This document shows positions 1-11,998 of a stretch of DNA of 64,000 nt, in pieces (positions within the stretch are counted from its first letter, which is position 1; every line of letters starts with the position of its first letter). The position numbers were made by a program, and so were the translations under genes. The notes below the pieces were generated by a model. That model searched no databases and had not been told where the DNA came from. It saw only the letters and a program-made list of their open reading frames with translations. The stretch is taken from assembly GCA_014526335.1 (NCBI GenBank), contig JACTAT010000037.1, positions 11,010,214-11,074,213 of the forward strand, given 5' to 3'. The stretch is from Chrysaora quinquecirrha (Eukaryota; Cnidaria; Scyphozoa; Semaeostomeae; Pelagiidae).

Positions 1-2430
1 GTTGATGTGACAGTCATACTTGAGCAGCAGTGTGGCGTTGTATGGAACAACGAACGAGTCATTGACAGTATGGCCCCCGACTGTTGCAGTGAAGTTGCCT
101 CGTCTTCTATAGAGTGGATAACCATCAACATCGAACACTGTTTCTTGATTGAGTGCTTTGGGAAAATTTTTTGTGCATCTGTCGTTAACCATGCAAACAC
201 AATTTGGATTGAGTGCACCGCAGGGACCATGAATCATGTGACGTCTGACTTTGTCATACAGCTCTGGCTGCTGATGTGGATCTGGGATCTCAGCACATGT
301 CAGATTGTCAACATCTTCAGGTGTCCTGGGTTTGTCTGCATCTGCTAAGAAGATTAGCATGTGTATGTGTGGCAAACCTCTTTTTTGGAATTCAGTTGTT
401 TCCAGGTGAGCAACTGGACGGCCAAAAAGGTTTCCATGGAGGACATCGTTTTTCATCTGGTTTTTTTTTATATTGAAAACTCTGCTAACAATGTCTGGCC
501 GGTCATTGGGAGTTTGATGATCTAAGAGTTGCTCTGTGATTTCTGGCCATTTGGGATTGGCTGTCATTGTCAGGAAAATATCTGGTTTTCCATGTTTGCG
601 AACAACAGTCATTGCATCTTGGAAGTTCTGGTGAACATATCGTTGACTTCCCTTGAATGTCGAAGGTAGAATTACAACACGACCAACGTTTGCATGTTCT
701 GCTTCGGCTCTATTGCGTACATGGTCCATAAGACCTATGGCAAGAAAGTAAGAAGTGGGTAAGTTTCTATATATAGATACGGAAGGTTAAAAGTCATGCA
801 CAAAATAATGTATGAATAGCGGTTGTTTACCTTGGTATGTGTCGACACGGAGCTGATCCTGATGAGTTCTGATGAAAAAGAGTTCTTGACCTTCGATCTT
901 TGTGAACCCGTCGACAATGTACTGCTGGAAGAGAAGGCCTCCACGATGTATTGTAGAAAACTCATCTCTGCAAGATAGCCGGTAAGCATAGAACTGTGAA
1001 AGTGTTACTCGTGTTCTTTGTTGTACCTGCTGTTGTCGTTGTTCCCGTCTTTCCTGTAAACGGATATCTGGATGCCAACCAAAGTCACCCCGATAGAAAA
1101 GAAGTGGGTACGTCATTGGATCAGCATGAGGTGAAGTAGCATTGATATGCTGTGTTCGTTCTTGGGCTGTTGGGTAAACCACGATGTCCCTATCAGTTAA
1201 ATTTGGTGGGGCATCGTCCTCGCCAACGTAAACAGCAGCCACCTCTGACGCTGAAGGATCATCATAGCGGCGATCTTGTAATGGCTTGCGAGTGATAACC
1301 ATACGAACGGGCCTAGCTTCTTCGTGCGCAGTTTCGGCACGGTCGCCCTCGTTTTGAAGGACTTGTGCCATGTTTCTGTAAGCGTGAGCGTATGGATTGA
1401 CATTGTTAAGTTCATTCAGCAAGGTAGTTAAAACCTCAGCGGAAAGTTCTTCGTTCCGGGGATCAGATGTTCGCTCGGCTATAGCCTGCCTTGAGTCAAT
1501 CATGTATAGCTGGCTGTACTGTCGTCTTTGTCCTTGCGCTGGTTCTGCAGGGCTTGTGAGGTGGTAAGCTTGCCCGTGAATTGTGATCACCTTCAGTCCT
1601 CTGCCAGGATGCGTATCAATAGGTGCATTCCATGATGCAAAGGCCAGTGCAGAGTTGTACTGCCGTGTATGTTTTCTGAAACTATTTGAGTTTTGAGAAT
1701 TTCCTGTGTAAAGAGCGATAATTTGCTCTGATGGTGCTGCAATTGGATGCAGTGAAACTTTTCCATCGTGACAACATTTAGTAAATGTGTTGCGGGTTGT
1801 TTTTTCAGCTTCGAAATACCTTGCGTGGCATTGCGGACATTGTGAGTCCATTCTTCCTATGTAATGTTGCTGAGTCTGCTGTAGTTGCATTGGAAGATGT
1901 CGCATTCGTTGAGCTGGTGGAGGAGGTGGAGGCTCACGTACATCACGTGGGTGTGCTTGTGGTTCGGGTGCAGGTTGCTGAGGAGCAAAATTGAGAAAAT
2001 CACCAGCACCGATTGCTTGTAAGATAGGGCTGTCTTCGATGGTTTGTTGGTGTATTCTTGTGTGGACAGCTCTTTCAGCAATTTGCTGTAGGTGATGTAG
2101 CTGCTGTTCAGCAGTCTGATGTTGCAGCTGTTCGTGTAATTCATGAGTCCTTTCTGCAGCCATCAGTAAGATCTGTTGTACATATGATGTATGTACGTGG
2201 AGCGTTTCAAAGACGTTAGCCTCGTAAGTAGCAAAGCGCTGTTCAAACATTATACCATAGCGACGATGACCAGAAAGTAGGGCGCGTTGTCTCATAGCGT
2301 CGCAAAAAATTATGTTCTGTATGAAGCTTTGCTGGGAGGTATGTTCCATCTCACGGTGTTGTGCTGCCTGTTGGCGATGTTGTGTTCGTTCTCTTCGTCC
2401 TGTGAGTGATCTTCTTCGTCTTGGTGGCAT
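1..2430 (-). CDS. Helitron Rep-helicase, N-terminal part (partial, one intron)
   Basis: This is the replication-initiator/helicase protein of a rolling-circle Helitron transposon, incomplete at the left window edge. Exon 1 runs 2430 to 831 and starts with an Arg/Gln-rich stretch (MPPRRRR...). A Cys/His cluster follows (CPQC...CCHDGK, near residue 200), as is usual in Helitron N-termini, then the helitron-like N-terminal domain (YPLLFYRGDFGWHP, then FYAYRLSCRDEF and LFQQYIVDGF). A donor after 831 (AAG|GTAAAC) and an acceptor before 734 (CCATAG) remove a 96-bp intron in frame, joining DTYQ-G to LMDHV as expected for the family. Exon 2 (734-1) stays open and holds the Rep two-His motif in RGLPHTHMLIFL, near 345-385. 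The catalytic tyrosine motif and the helicase would lie left of base 1. I see no internal stop, so the element may be fairly young. The transposon's right end could not be fixed. Confidence 0.88.
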
Positions 2431-2927
2431 ATTTCCTAGAGTAATGTAAATGTTTTAAATAGGGCGGAATACATTTGTTAAACAGAGTTTTGAAATATCA
2501 AAAATTCAGTCACTACAGTTGCTAGCCAATTTGCTTTTATCTTGTCTTATTTTCTTGTTTCTTATGTCAAACTCCGTGCTACTCAGGGTAGATAAATGTT
2601 GGCGCTTAGGTATAATCATAGTGGACCAGTTTTTCATGTTATATCACTGGGGATGGTTTGGCACAGTGATTGAGCAATGCACTGGAAGTAGCGTGGATAG
2701 ACTTGGTGTGTGCCGCGTATATTATGACGTCAGAAGGAAATCTGTAAACTGTAAGTGATGTTAGTCAGAAATTTAACTGCCTTTCATACCACAAGAGCTG
2801 CGAAATCTGCATATCGTACGCAAGAATGTGTTGACGTTTGTAAATTCAGTATTCCATTATACTATGGTTTGTGTAATGTTTATGTAACTGAAATTGGCAG
2901 TAACCATTAGGCATAGGAGAAAGGCGG
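2431..2927. other. Unassigned DNA beside the Helitron
   Basis: No coding or structural feature is supported here. The stretch should contain the upstream part of the Helitron and its terminus, but I could not place a convincing end. Confidence 0.4.
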
Positions 2928-3062
2928 GACGTGGGACCCCTAGGTGGGTCCCCGGGACGTGGGACTCCTAAGCTGGGACCCCGTGACGGGGGACCCCTAG
3001 GTGGGACCCCAGGACGTGGGACCCTATGGTGGGAACGCAGGACGGGGCATCGTCAACTGGGA
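2928..3062 (+). repeat. GGGACCCC minisatellite, short array
   Basis: About five units of a 28-bp GC-rich motif (GGGACCCCTAGGTGGGACCC and variants) stand out in AT-rich surroundings. It is the reverse complement of the longer array at 3958-4690, so the two face each other across about 900 bp. Confidence 0.8.
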
Positions 3063-3856
3063 CCTCTCAGTTGGAAACTTGCGTCTCCATGAATCAAACA
3101 TGGGTTTTGAAAGTCAACTGGCAATGACAGATGTGTTATTGTAACAAAGTGTCGAAACGTTAACCTTGATTAGAGCCGTTGATGCCGGAATTAATTTCGC
3201 GCACTTCAAGCTAAAACCTGAACCAATCGCTCTTAGCAATATATGGGGTGTAAGTGTGAGAAGTTTACAGAAGTCGTAAAATATCACACAAATTGTCAGC
3301 CGACCCCAAAAAATCATTAAAAAATTGTTCTTTTGTTCCTTTAATTCAACTATCGGTTCCTTTAACTTTCATTCTTCGACAACCCAAACTGATCAGTTTT
3401 TGCCCTTCAGGCGAAATTAACACCTTGCCGTTTAAAAATTGCTGGCCAAAAATATCAGTTTTAGGGAGAAAAAGTAACCCAAAATATCGGACTCCCCGGT
3501 CAATGTGACATTTAAGTGATTAAAGAGTAAAATTAAACTTCTTCTCTGTCTGCAAGTATGATGCTTCACATGTTTCATAAAAACTGCCTTGTTAGGACGC
3601 AATTGCGAGATTGGTACTGAGATAGAAAAGCGCCTTGCCAAATGTCGTTGATAATTAGTCTGCCTATGCCAATGGACTTATTGATTTAGCATAGTTTCCA
3701 TCTTTGTAACGCTATTTGTCTGTCTTCGCTATTTTCCTATACGACTAAGTTACGAAAGACATTATTCCATACTTAACTATGCATTTATTTCTGTAACGAG
3801 AAACTTTGCTCTTAAAATTAAGGTAATGTTTCTTAACTTTGAGCCCTTGCGTGGTA
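3063..3856. other. Spacer between the two inverted minisatellite arrays
   Basis: AT-rich sequence without a credible gene. The short open frames on both strands show no recognisable domain. Confidence 0.5.
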
Positions 3857-4690
3857 AAGATTTCTTGCATAAATCTCAACTTAAGAATGGAAATATTTGC
3901 CAGTTGACATCATCTTTCGAAAGAAGATGCTTAATTTATGGACAGGCAAACTGTCAATTGAGGGGTCCCACTCAAAGGTTCCCCGTTCCGAGGTCCCACC
4001 TAGGGGTCCCACGTCTCAAGGTCTGACCTAAGGGGTCCCGCATCCCAGGGTCCAATCTAGGGGTCCCCTGTCCCTGGGTCCCACCAAGGGGTCCTGCGTC
4101 CCAGGGTCCTAGCCTAGGGGTCCCCCGTCCCGGGGTCCCACCTAGGGGTCCCACGTCTCAAGGTCTGACCTAAGGGGTCCCCTGTCGCGGGGTCCAACCT
4201 AGGGGTCCCCCGTCCCAGGGTCCCACCAAAGATTTCTTGCATAAATGTCAACTTAAAAGTGGAAATATTTGCCAGTTGACATCATCTTTCGAAAGAAGAT
4301 GTTAAATTTATGGAGAGGAAAACTGCAATTGAGGGGTTCCACTCAAAGGTTCCCCATTCCAAGGTCCCACCTAGGGGTCCCGCGTGTCAAGCTCCGACCT
4401 AAGGGGTCTCCCATCCCAGGGTCCAACCTAGGGGTTCCCTGTCCCGGGATCCCAACAAGTTGTCCCGCGTCCCGGGTCCTACCTTAGGGATCCCCCATCC
4501 TGGGGTCCAACCTCAAGGTCTGACCTAAGGGGTCCCCCGTCCCGGGGTCCAACCTAGGGTTCCCCCGTCCCTGGGTCCCAGCAAGGGGTCCTGCGTCCCG
4601 AGGTCCCACCCTAGGGGTCCCCGTCCCTGGGTCCCAGCTAGGGGTCCCCCATCCCGGAGTCTCACCTTAGGGGTCCCACGTCCCGGTTTT
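3857..4690 (+). repeat. GGGGTCCC minisatellite with a duplicated leader
   Basis: A 28-29 bp unit (GGGGTCCCNCGTCCCNGGGTCC + MACCTA) repeats more than 20 times. A leader of about 75 bp containing AGTTGACATCATCTTTCGAA starts near 3857 and again near 4228, so leader plus array was duplicated as a block of about 371 bp. The units vary at a few positions, as in an ageing minisatellite. Short open frames across it follow from the repeat and are not genes. Confidence 0.85.
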
Positions 4691-6470
4691 TTGGGTATGC
4701 CAAACTATTATAGGGAAGGTATAATTTCAGTTTATGGTTCATAACGAACACGAAATGTGACGCCCAAGTAAAACATGTTTTGAAAGACATAGCCTCTTAA
4801 ACGCCCGTGTGTAATTAACACCTGGCTTAAAACCTCGAAAATGAAATAAACGCCTGGGGCGTTTATTAGAGCATTTACGGAAGGCAGATTTGTTGAGTGG
4901 TGAGCTTCATATAAATATTGGATCACCTATGGCAACAAGTCACGTGACTATTACAGTTGTCATCCTATTTATAGAACAGGAATAATTGGGTGTTTACTTG
5001 TATGAAGTTCTTACTTCGTATGTGTTTTGTTTGCAACAGACGCCCCCCCCCCCTTTGGTAAGAAACATCAAGAAACTGTCGGATTAAAATAGGATTCAGA
5101 CGCGTGTTGGACAGACCTAATTGCCCGGTTACAATAGGATTAACACGTTTGATACACCTTGAAGGCTTAAAAGACGAAAAATCCGGTATCTGAAAGGCCT
5201 GGTAAGCAGAAAATAATGCGAAACCTCACCTTGTGGATGGGGGAACTTTAATTCAGCCAAGGAAGACGGTGCTTGATTTTAAGGACTGGGAGAGCTTCTG
5301 CAACAAGAATGAAAAAGATATTAAGTATGACTGTTTTTGTAGATTATATTGACGTAAACATTACACGAGGCAAATCAATAAAATGGAATGCTGAATTTTA
5401 AAGTAGAAATAGTGTCTTAGATTTTGTCCTACTTATTAGACCATATTTAATGAAGAGTTTCTCGATGTTTAGAAAAATTCATATATAGTTTCTTATAGTC
5501 GGTTTTTTATGAAAAAAATGAATGTCGATCGGTCATATGGCATGAATTGTTACCAAAGAAATAAATGGATGTGAAGGAGGGTGCATAGAAGTTGGTAAAT
5601 ATTTCTAGGTAAAAGTGTAAAAGCAGGCCTAACCTTGAAGTAACTAACAGCGTAGAGATGACAGGAAAACGCCAATTCAGTAGAACTCCTGTTGAATAAA
5701 GAGATAATCGTAAATATAAAGCAGAAGCATTTTGTTTATACCGAAGTTGGGATAATACTGAGGATCTTCTGAAAATAGTCTAATATCGAGATTCCAAGAC
5801 GTTGTATAATATGAGTCATGGAATAATGTATGTGTATCCGGAATACACTTTGCTACATACATCAAAGACAAAACTCAATAGAGTATTGTGGTAGTGGAAG
5901 ACGTACCTGTGAAAGTGAACGCCAATGTAAGATATAGTACTTTTCCAATTTTCATTCAAGCTTCTTTTCGTGAAAATGCTATGCGAACGAAGTTATGAAT
6001 CGAGAGTCCACTGAATATTCGATAATAACTATTGATAAATTAGTCATTTTTGATGTACGGGTAGAATGATGAGTAAAGCATATGTTAAAGTATAACGTAT
6101 CGACATTGAAAACTGGACTGAGGATATGATGATTGACTTAATGGCGAAATTTGCGGCCATAGTTTCCGAAACCGAGGTTTACGACACTGATCATTAAAAA
6201 AACAATGAGTCATAAAGTGCCGCAGGTTAACCGTGGAAACCCCGTATGAGGGACAGACAAAAATACAGAGCGAAGCGACATCATGTCGCAAAGGAGATTG
6301 AGCTGGAAACCTCGTAGGTGAACGTGAAAAATGTGACCGGGTCTTTTAAAATCTTTTACGTTATGTACCTTGTCGAGACTCAACATCGTTGAACTCCCTC
6401 CACAAAATGTCATGCAGCCGATTCTCTGATTCCCTGATTTCTGGTTCCAGCTTTTACAAACTGAGGATCA
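4691..6470. other. Unassigned intergenic DNA
   Basis: No gene, RNA gene or clear repeat is supported. There is a poly-C run near 5041-5053. Open frames here are short and without recognisable motifs. Confidence 0.5.
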
Positions 6471-7015
6471 TTTTGGGTCATTAACGTGAAATTAGTAACA
6501 GCAATTACCGTGAAGTTAGCTACTTGGAGGATATGGCCCAGTAATTAAGAATGACACAACGGGTTCAAGTAAACAACAATTATGAATAATAATTTTTAGG
6601 ACAATAACGGCATGAGCCATTAGCGTGAAATTGCCTGAAAGACATGGTTGAGTAAATTAGAATGACGCAATAAGTCAAAGGAAACAAAAATCAAAGATTT
6701 GTTACGAAAAAACCAGGGTAAATGGGAAATAAAAAACAAAGTATTTTCCTGATTATTTTTTCCGTCTGACCTAACTGATGAAAACTTAGTTTACATTTTC
6801 AACAGGAATTGAAAATAAGAAATTCATCCAAGAAATCTTAATTAATTTTTAGAACAATAAGGGCGCGAGCCATTAACGTGAAATTGCCACAAAGACATGG
6901 TTGAGTGAATTAGAACGACGCAATAGGTCGAAGTAAATAAAAATCACAGATTTGCCATGAAATAAAACCTGAGTAAACAGGAAATACAAAACAAACTATT
7001 TTCCTGAAACGCCTA
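6471..7015 (+). repeat. Two to three copies of a ~250-bp spaced repeat
   Basis: A block starting near 6597 (AGCCATTAGCGTGAAATTGC, then AAAGACATGGTTGAGTAAAT, ending ATTTTCCTGA) recurs near 6848 with about 80-85% identity by eye. A weaker third copy lies around 6480-6600 (CATTAACGTGAAATT). The copies share order and spacing, which suggests an old tandem duplication of an unidentified mobile element. Confidence 0.65.
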
Positions 7016-7021
7016 AAAAGG

Positions 7022-7107
7022 GAAAACGTATCGGGGCATTGAATCCTGGCCCGGCAACGTTTCGAAAACGTATCGGGGCATTGAATCCTGGCCCGGCAAC
7101 GTTTCGA
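7022..7107 (+). repeat. 42-bp perfect tandem duplication
   Basis: The 42-bp unit beginning GAAAACGTATCGGGGCATTG at 7022 repeats immediately at 7064 and appears identical, so the duplication is recent. Confidence 0.9.
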
Positions 7108-7539
7108 ACCCTGTCATGTGTGCAACGTAACACGCCGATCCTTCTAGATCCTTCTGAGCTGTGACGCAACAGCTAAACCGAAATTATCCCGTAATGGCGC
7201 AAGCCACGCAGTGACTGGCTGAAAAGAGGAGGCCCTTTGTTTCTGAACACAATCAGCCGGGGGCACGCTTCCAAGGTGGAGTTGCCAAGGCTTTGTTTGC
7301 AAAACCACCGTTACTGTATGAAATGTACGACCTTTGTTCGCCTTTGTTCCCGGTCCGATATCACGACAAAAGCGCTGGTATTTGCAACCCCAGGAGTCAG
7401 GTGGAAGCAGCCGGCCCCCGAAGCTGTCGTGATGACACGCCTACAACTCGGGTGCTCGAGACCGCGACGGACTGCGCACGACCCGGTACGGCCCCACCCG
7501 AGGAGCTACCGTCACCAGTTGACCCGCGTGCCAACATCA

Positions 7540-7690
7540 AATTTTAGTATATAGACTAGCTCCTGCCCGTCTAAGAGCACCGCCTCGTGAGGACCACCGC
7601 CTCATAAGAACCTCCGCCTCAAGAACCTCCGCCTCAAGAACCTCCGCTTCAAGGACCTCCGCCTCAATGACCTCTGCCTCTGCACTTAGT
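7540..7690 (+). repeat. 15-bp CCTCCGCCTCAAGAA minisatellite and repeat tail
   Basis: After a segment ending TAGACTAGCTCCTGCCCGTC, a 15-bp unit (AAGAACCTCCGCCTC and variants) repeats about seven times. The same segment and the first units recur at 9765-9840 (TATAGAGACTAGCTCTTGCC, then GACCACCGCCTC). The array is therefore probably the 3' tail of a dispersed element rather than a stand-alone minisatellite. Confidence 0.7.
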
Positions 7691-7699
7691 TCCTAGTTT

Positions 7700-8790
7700 C
7701 TAATTTTTAGTATTTGTCCTTGATCCCAGTCCAGGGTCCCTTTTCCTAGTGCCAATCTCAGTTCTGTTCCTCTGTTTTAGTGCAGGGTCCTTAGTCCACA
7801 ATAATGTTCCTAAGTTTCAAATTAGTCAGTGTACAGCCATTGCCTTTCTCTGTAGTCTGTCCCTTAATCCTGACATAACCAGTTGCCTTCAGTCCCACTC
7901 CTTGGTCTTGTTCCTCAGTCTTGTTATGGTTCATGTTTCTTAATCCCGGAATTATTCATAGTGTTCAATCCCTTGACTTTATCCCGTTTCTTTGTCCTGA
8001 AATTTCTCAAGTTACTCATGGTCTTCAGCCCCATTCCTTAGTCCTGTTCCTCAGTCCTGAAGTTACTCATGGTCTTCAGTCCCACTCCTTAGTCCTCTTC
8101 CTCAGTCCAGAAGTTACCCATGGTCTTCAGTCCCATTCCTTAGTCCTGTTCCTCAGTCCTGAAATTACTCATGGTCTTCAGTCCTGCTCCTTAGTCCTCT
8201 TCCTCAGTCCTGAAATAACCCATGGTCTTCAGTCCCATTCCTTAGTCCTGTTCCTCAGTCCTGAAATTACCCATGGTCTTCAGTCCCATTTCTTAGTCCT
8301 GTTCCTCAGTCCGGAAATTACCCATGGTCTTCGGTCCCATTCTTAAGACCTACTCCTCAGTCCATAAATTACTCATGGTCTTCAGTCCTATTCTTTAGTC
8401 CTGTTCCCCAGTCCTGAAATTTCTCATGGTCTTCTGTCCCATTCCTTAGTTCTGTTCCTCAGTCCTGAAATTACTCATGGTCTTCAGTCCCATTCCTTAG
8501 TTCTGTTCCTCAGTCCTGAAATTACTCATGGTCTTCAGTCCTGTTCCTAATTCCTGTTTCTCAGTCCTGAAAATACGCATGGTCTTCAGTCCCATTCCTT
8601 AGTCCTGTTCCTCAGTCCTGACATTACTCATGGTCTTCAGTCCCACTCCTTTATCCTGTTCCTTAGTCCTGAAATCAATCGGTCTTAAGTCCTATTTCTT
8701 ACCCTGTTCCACAGTCCTGAAATTATTCACGGTATTCAGCCCTCTTCCTTAGTTCTGTTCCTCGGCGTGTTTCTAAGCCTGTTGGCTAGT
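7700..8790 (+). repeat. 51-bp minisatellite
   Basis: A 51-bp unit (CATGGTCTTCAGTCCCATTC, CTTAGTCCTGTTCCTCAGTC, CTGAAATTACT) repeats about 15 times from roughly 7960 to 8740, with degraded relatives from 7700. Because 51 is divisible by three, one frame stays open at 7921-8346 and reads as a 17-residue repeat (THGLQSHSLVLFLSPEI). Indels end that frame later in the array, which argues against coding function. Confidence 0.85.
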
Positions 8791-9349
8791 CCATTTTTTT
8801 CGTTCTGTGGAAAGTTTTAACTTTCTTGGCGTCCTTGTTTCCTTCCCTCTGAAACGATCCTTGTGAAAAAGCGTAGCAACAAAAAAGATTGAACGCATTC
8901 TCCGTCTGATCATGGAGATTCGGTCCTGTGTCAGGAACTCGGGTTTACTGCAGGATACTGTTTGTTTTTTGGTAGTTTAGTAGTCCTGTTTGTCTTTTAG
9001 TAGTTTGATAGTCCTGTTTCATCTATGGTTTCATACTGCATAGTCAGATACTGCCATCCAGCCAGCTTATACTTCAGGATCGCATTTGGTTTTGTTGGCT
9101 TTCAAATGCGCTCTTCAAAAACTCTTTTAAAAGGGTTTTTGTTTGTTTTCTTTGAATGAAATGCACTTCTGAATAAGCTTTTCAAATCTGGTAATGGCAT
9201 TTTGTTTCCATTGAAAGGGTTGAAAGCATTTGTGACAACGGGATTCAAACCGGTTGACTGAATATTCACGTAGACATGGACTTTATTTGAGGAACTTCAA
9301 TTGAAAAATATTAATACCAAACGAATTTTAAAATTATTCCGAAGCAAGT
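8791..9349. other. Unassigned intergenic DNA
   Basis: No gene or organised repeat recognised. Confidence 0.5.
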
Positions 9350-9850
9350 TTTAGTGATCGAGAAGTCTCCCGGTCCTCCGCAAAGCATTTTCAACAGGAA
9401 AATCACAGAAATAAAAAATTCTGATCCTCTCGTGAGGGGAATCGATCGCCTGCCTCCCACAACCCGCATCACGAAACAGGAGCCTTTACCAACAGAGCTA
9501 TTTTCACGGGTTTCAGACTTGGATAATCGCTCTGGCGAAAACAATCGGTGGATTGTTCAAACAGGCACCAATGACGCACTTCAAAGAAGGGTTAGCCCCA
9601 ACTACCCCAGAAACGCCAGCAGTTAGGGAAAAAACGAATGGCGATGACACGCCTACCCCACAGGCGGCAGGGCAAGGCGCAGGTGGGAAAGGCGAGCCAC
9701 ACGCAACCTCGGAGGAATGAAGGTTACAAAATCGGTTGCCATGGCACTTACCATTTTAATATAGAGACTAGCTCTTGCCCGTGTAAGACCACCGCCTCAT
9801 GAGGACCACCGCCTCTGATGAACTCCGCCAATAAGAGCTTCGACCTAAAA
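9350..9850 (-). mobile_element. tRNA-derived SINE-like composite, copy 1
   Basis: The block shares several segments with 11380-11780. They are AAAGCATTTTCAACAGGAAA, a tRNA-like stretch with a B-box-type signal on the minus strand (GGGGAATCGATCGCC read in reverse), CAGGCACCAATGACGCACTT and CACGCCTACCCCA. It ends in the TAGACTAGCTCTTGCCCGTG tail also seen at 7550. Two dispersed copies plus the pol III-like box indicate a SINE-type or composite non-autonomous element. Element ends are not defined. Confidence 0.55.
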
Positions 9851-9885
9851 GAAACTGTGCATTGAGGGGGCTATATTTTCTGTTA

Positions 9886-10260
9886 ATCAAAATCTTGATC
9901 TCAATCTTAATGTTAGTCTAGTCTTAATCTTCAAGTTAAATGGAATCTTAATCTTAACTTCTACCTGAATTGGAATGTTAACCTTAATGTTAATCTAAAT
10001 GTTAATCTTAATCTTAATCTGAATCTGTATCTGAATCTAAATCTGAATCTTAATTCTAACCTTAACCTTAAGGTTAATCTTAATCTTAGTCTTAGTTAAT
10101 GTTGAACTCCATCTTAATATTAGTCTTAGTCTTTGTTAGTCTTGGTCTAAGTATCATTATTTCATTTTTGAAATTAAACTTAAAGTTCATTTTGAAATGA
10201 GTCTTTATCTGAACCTTGATGTTAATCTTGATGTAAATCTGAAATAACGTTGAAACTTGA
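9886..10260 (+). repeat. Degenerate (CTTAAT)n tract
   Basis: Simple hexamer-derived sequence (AATCTTAATCTTAATCTGAA and variants) over about 370 bp, with no coding potential. Confidence 0.85.
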
Positions 10261-10755
10261 ACTTAATGTTTAGGTTGTTCTTTATCGCCACATGCAATAA
10301 TGCCATTGTCAAACTTTATCATCATCTTAATTCATCTTCATACTCTTAGATGCCAAATAAACGTCCTCTGGTTTATTAATTTTGAGTTTTTCCCCCACCC
10401 ACAGGGCCTTAGTAGGACCCCCCTATTTATTAATTTTTGAAGAAACAATTTCACTTGTGATAGGATGAAACTACGTTTGTTAATTGCCGACATTGATTTG
10501 GACCCCCGTTGGTATACCTAATGGTATTGGCGTTAATGTAAATATTAATAAAATTGAAATTTAATGTAATTTATAATTTAAAATAATTTAATACAATTCT
10601 AAATTCTTCAGCTACAATTAAACTTTAAATTAAATGAAAGATGAAATGAAAATGAAAATAAAATCCAAATGAACATGAAAGTTAGTGTCAGTGTTGAGAG
10701 ATAAATTGAAAATAAAGTTATAATTGAAAAGATATGAGTAAAAATAGATCTAAAA
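10261..10755. other. AT-rich spacer
   Basis: Very AT-rich, with many AAAT/TTAA runs and no gene recognised. Confidence 0.5.
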
Positions 10756-11780
10756 TTTGAGTCATTCCAAAAGCCTTCTTGTTTTGTGAAAGTGACTTTT
10801 GTTATTAGAAAAATTGTAAAATATTTAAATCACAAAACAAAAACACCAAAAATTGCCTTTGAGGGACTGCCATATTTCTTAGTAGAGGATAATCTCCAGA
10901 TGGTCCTAATATTCATAGAAGGAACAACAAAACACGTTAAAAATAATGTCAGAATCAAACTAAAAATTATACCCAAAGCAAATTTTAGTTCCCAGACATC
11001 TCCTCGGACTTTTGAAAACATTTCCAACACAAAACGACAGAAATAAATTGAAAGTAAATTTATAATTGAAAAGATATGAGTAAAATAGATCTAAAGATTT
11101 CAGTCATTCCAAAAGCCTTCTTGTTGTGTCAAAGTGACATTTAGATATTAAAAAAATTGTAAAATATTTAGATCGCAAAACAAAAATACCAAAATTTTGC
11201 CCTGGAGGGGACTTGAACTCCGGTCTCCCCGGTTTGCAAGCGAGCATTTAACCACTCGGCTACACAGACGTTTGCTTAGTGTGCAACAATCTCCTAGTGG
11301 TCCTAATATTCATGGAAGGGAAAAACAAAACACGATAAAAAATTATGTCTAACGAACTTAAAAATTACACCAAAAGCAAATTTTAGTTACCAGACGTCTC
11401 CTTGGCCTTTTGAAAACATTTCCGACACGAAAATAACACAAATAAAAAATTTCGAAAAGAAAAGTCTTCCACTGCGGGGAATCGAACTCTCGACTCCGCA
11501 TCACAGCTCACGAGACACGCCGCCTTACCGACCGTGCTACCGTGCCTTGTTGTGTTTCAGTGATAATCCTCATGCAGAAAACAATCGGGCGATGGTTAAA
11601 ACAGGCACCAATGACGCACTTCAAAGAAGGGTTAGCCCCTTTTACCCCAAAGACTGCAGCAGATAGGAGAAAAAGCAAGGGCGATGGCTCGCCTACCCCA
11701 CGGGCGGCCGAATCGTGGGAAAATCACATCCCGGAAGCTCACACAACCCGCTCAAACAAATCCGTACAAAATTTTCACTA
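10756..11780 (-). mobile_element. SINE-like tandem pair with two tRNA-like segments
   Basis: A block of about 330 bp starting TCATTCCAAAAGCCTTCTTG is present at 10760 and again at 11099. The second copy has a tRNA-like segment at 11211-11272: on the minus strand, A-box-like TAGCCGAGTGG and B-box-like GAGTTCAAGTCC. The first copy has lost it. A second, different tRNA-like segment follows at 11474-11546 (minus: TAGCACGGTCGGTAAGG and GAGTTCGATTCC). Acceptor stems do not pair well, so these are promoters of SINE-type elements rather than functional tRNA genes. The 3' part (11580-11780) matches copy 1 at 9540-9700. Confidence 0.6.
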
Positions 11781-11998
11781 ATCCGATTCCTATTTTAGTA
11801 TAGAGAGATTTTCCGGCAAAAATGACGTCATTTCTAAACTAAAAATAGACCTTTGGATTTTTTTCAGAAAAACCATTGAATTCTGGGATTTTTTGAGCCT
11901 CGATCTGGGATTTTTCCAAATTTCGATCTGGCAACACTGCCCAACGCAGGTTTTATTCATTCTTGCAGCCAAACGGTTACAGTTGTAAACAGTGAATC

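Noticed and set aside
7237..7554. 105-residue plus-strand frame
   Set aside because: Overlaps a second frame of similar length, shows no domain, and lies in a dispersed repeat.
11211..11546. Two possible tRNA genes on the minus strand
   Set aside because: A and B boxes are present but acceptor stems do not pair, and the segments sit inside dispersed repeats.
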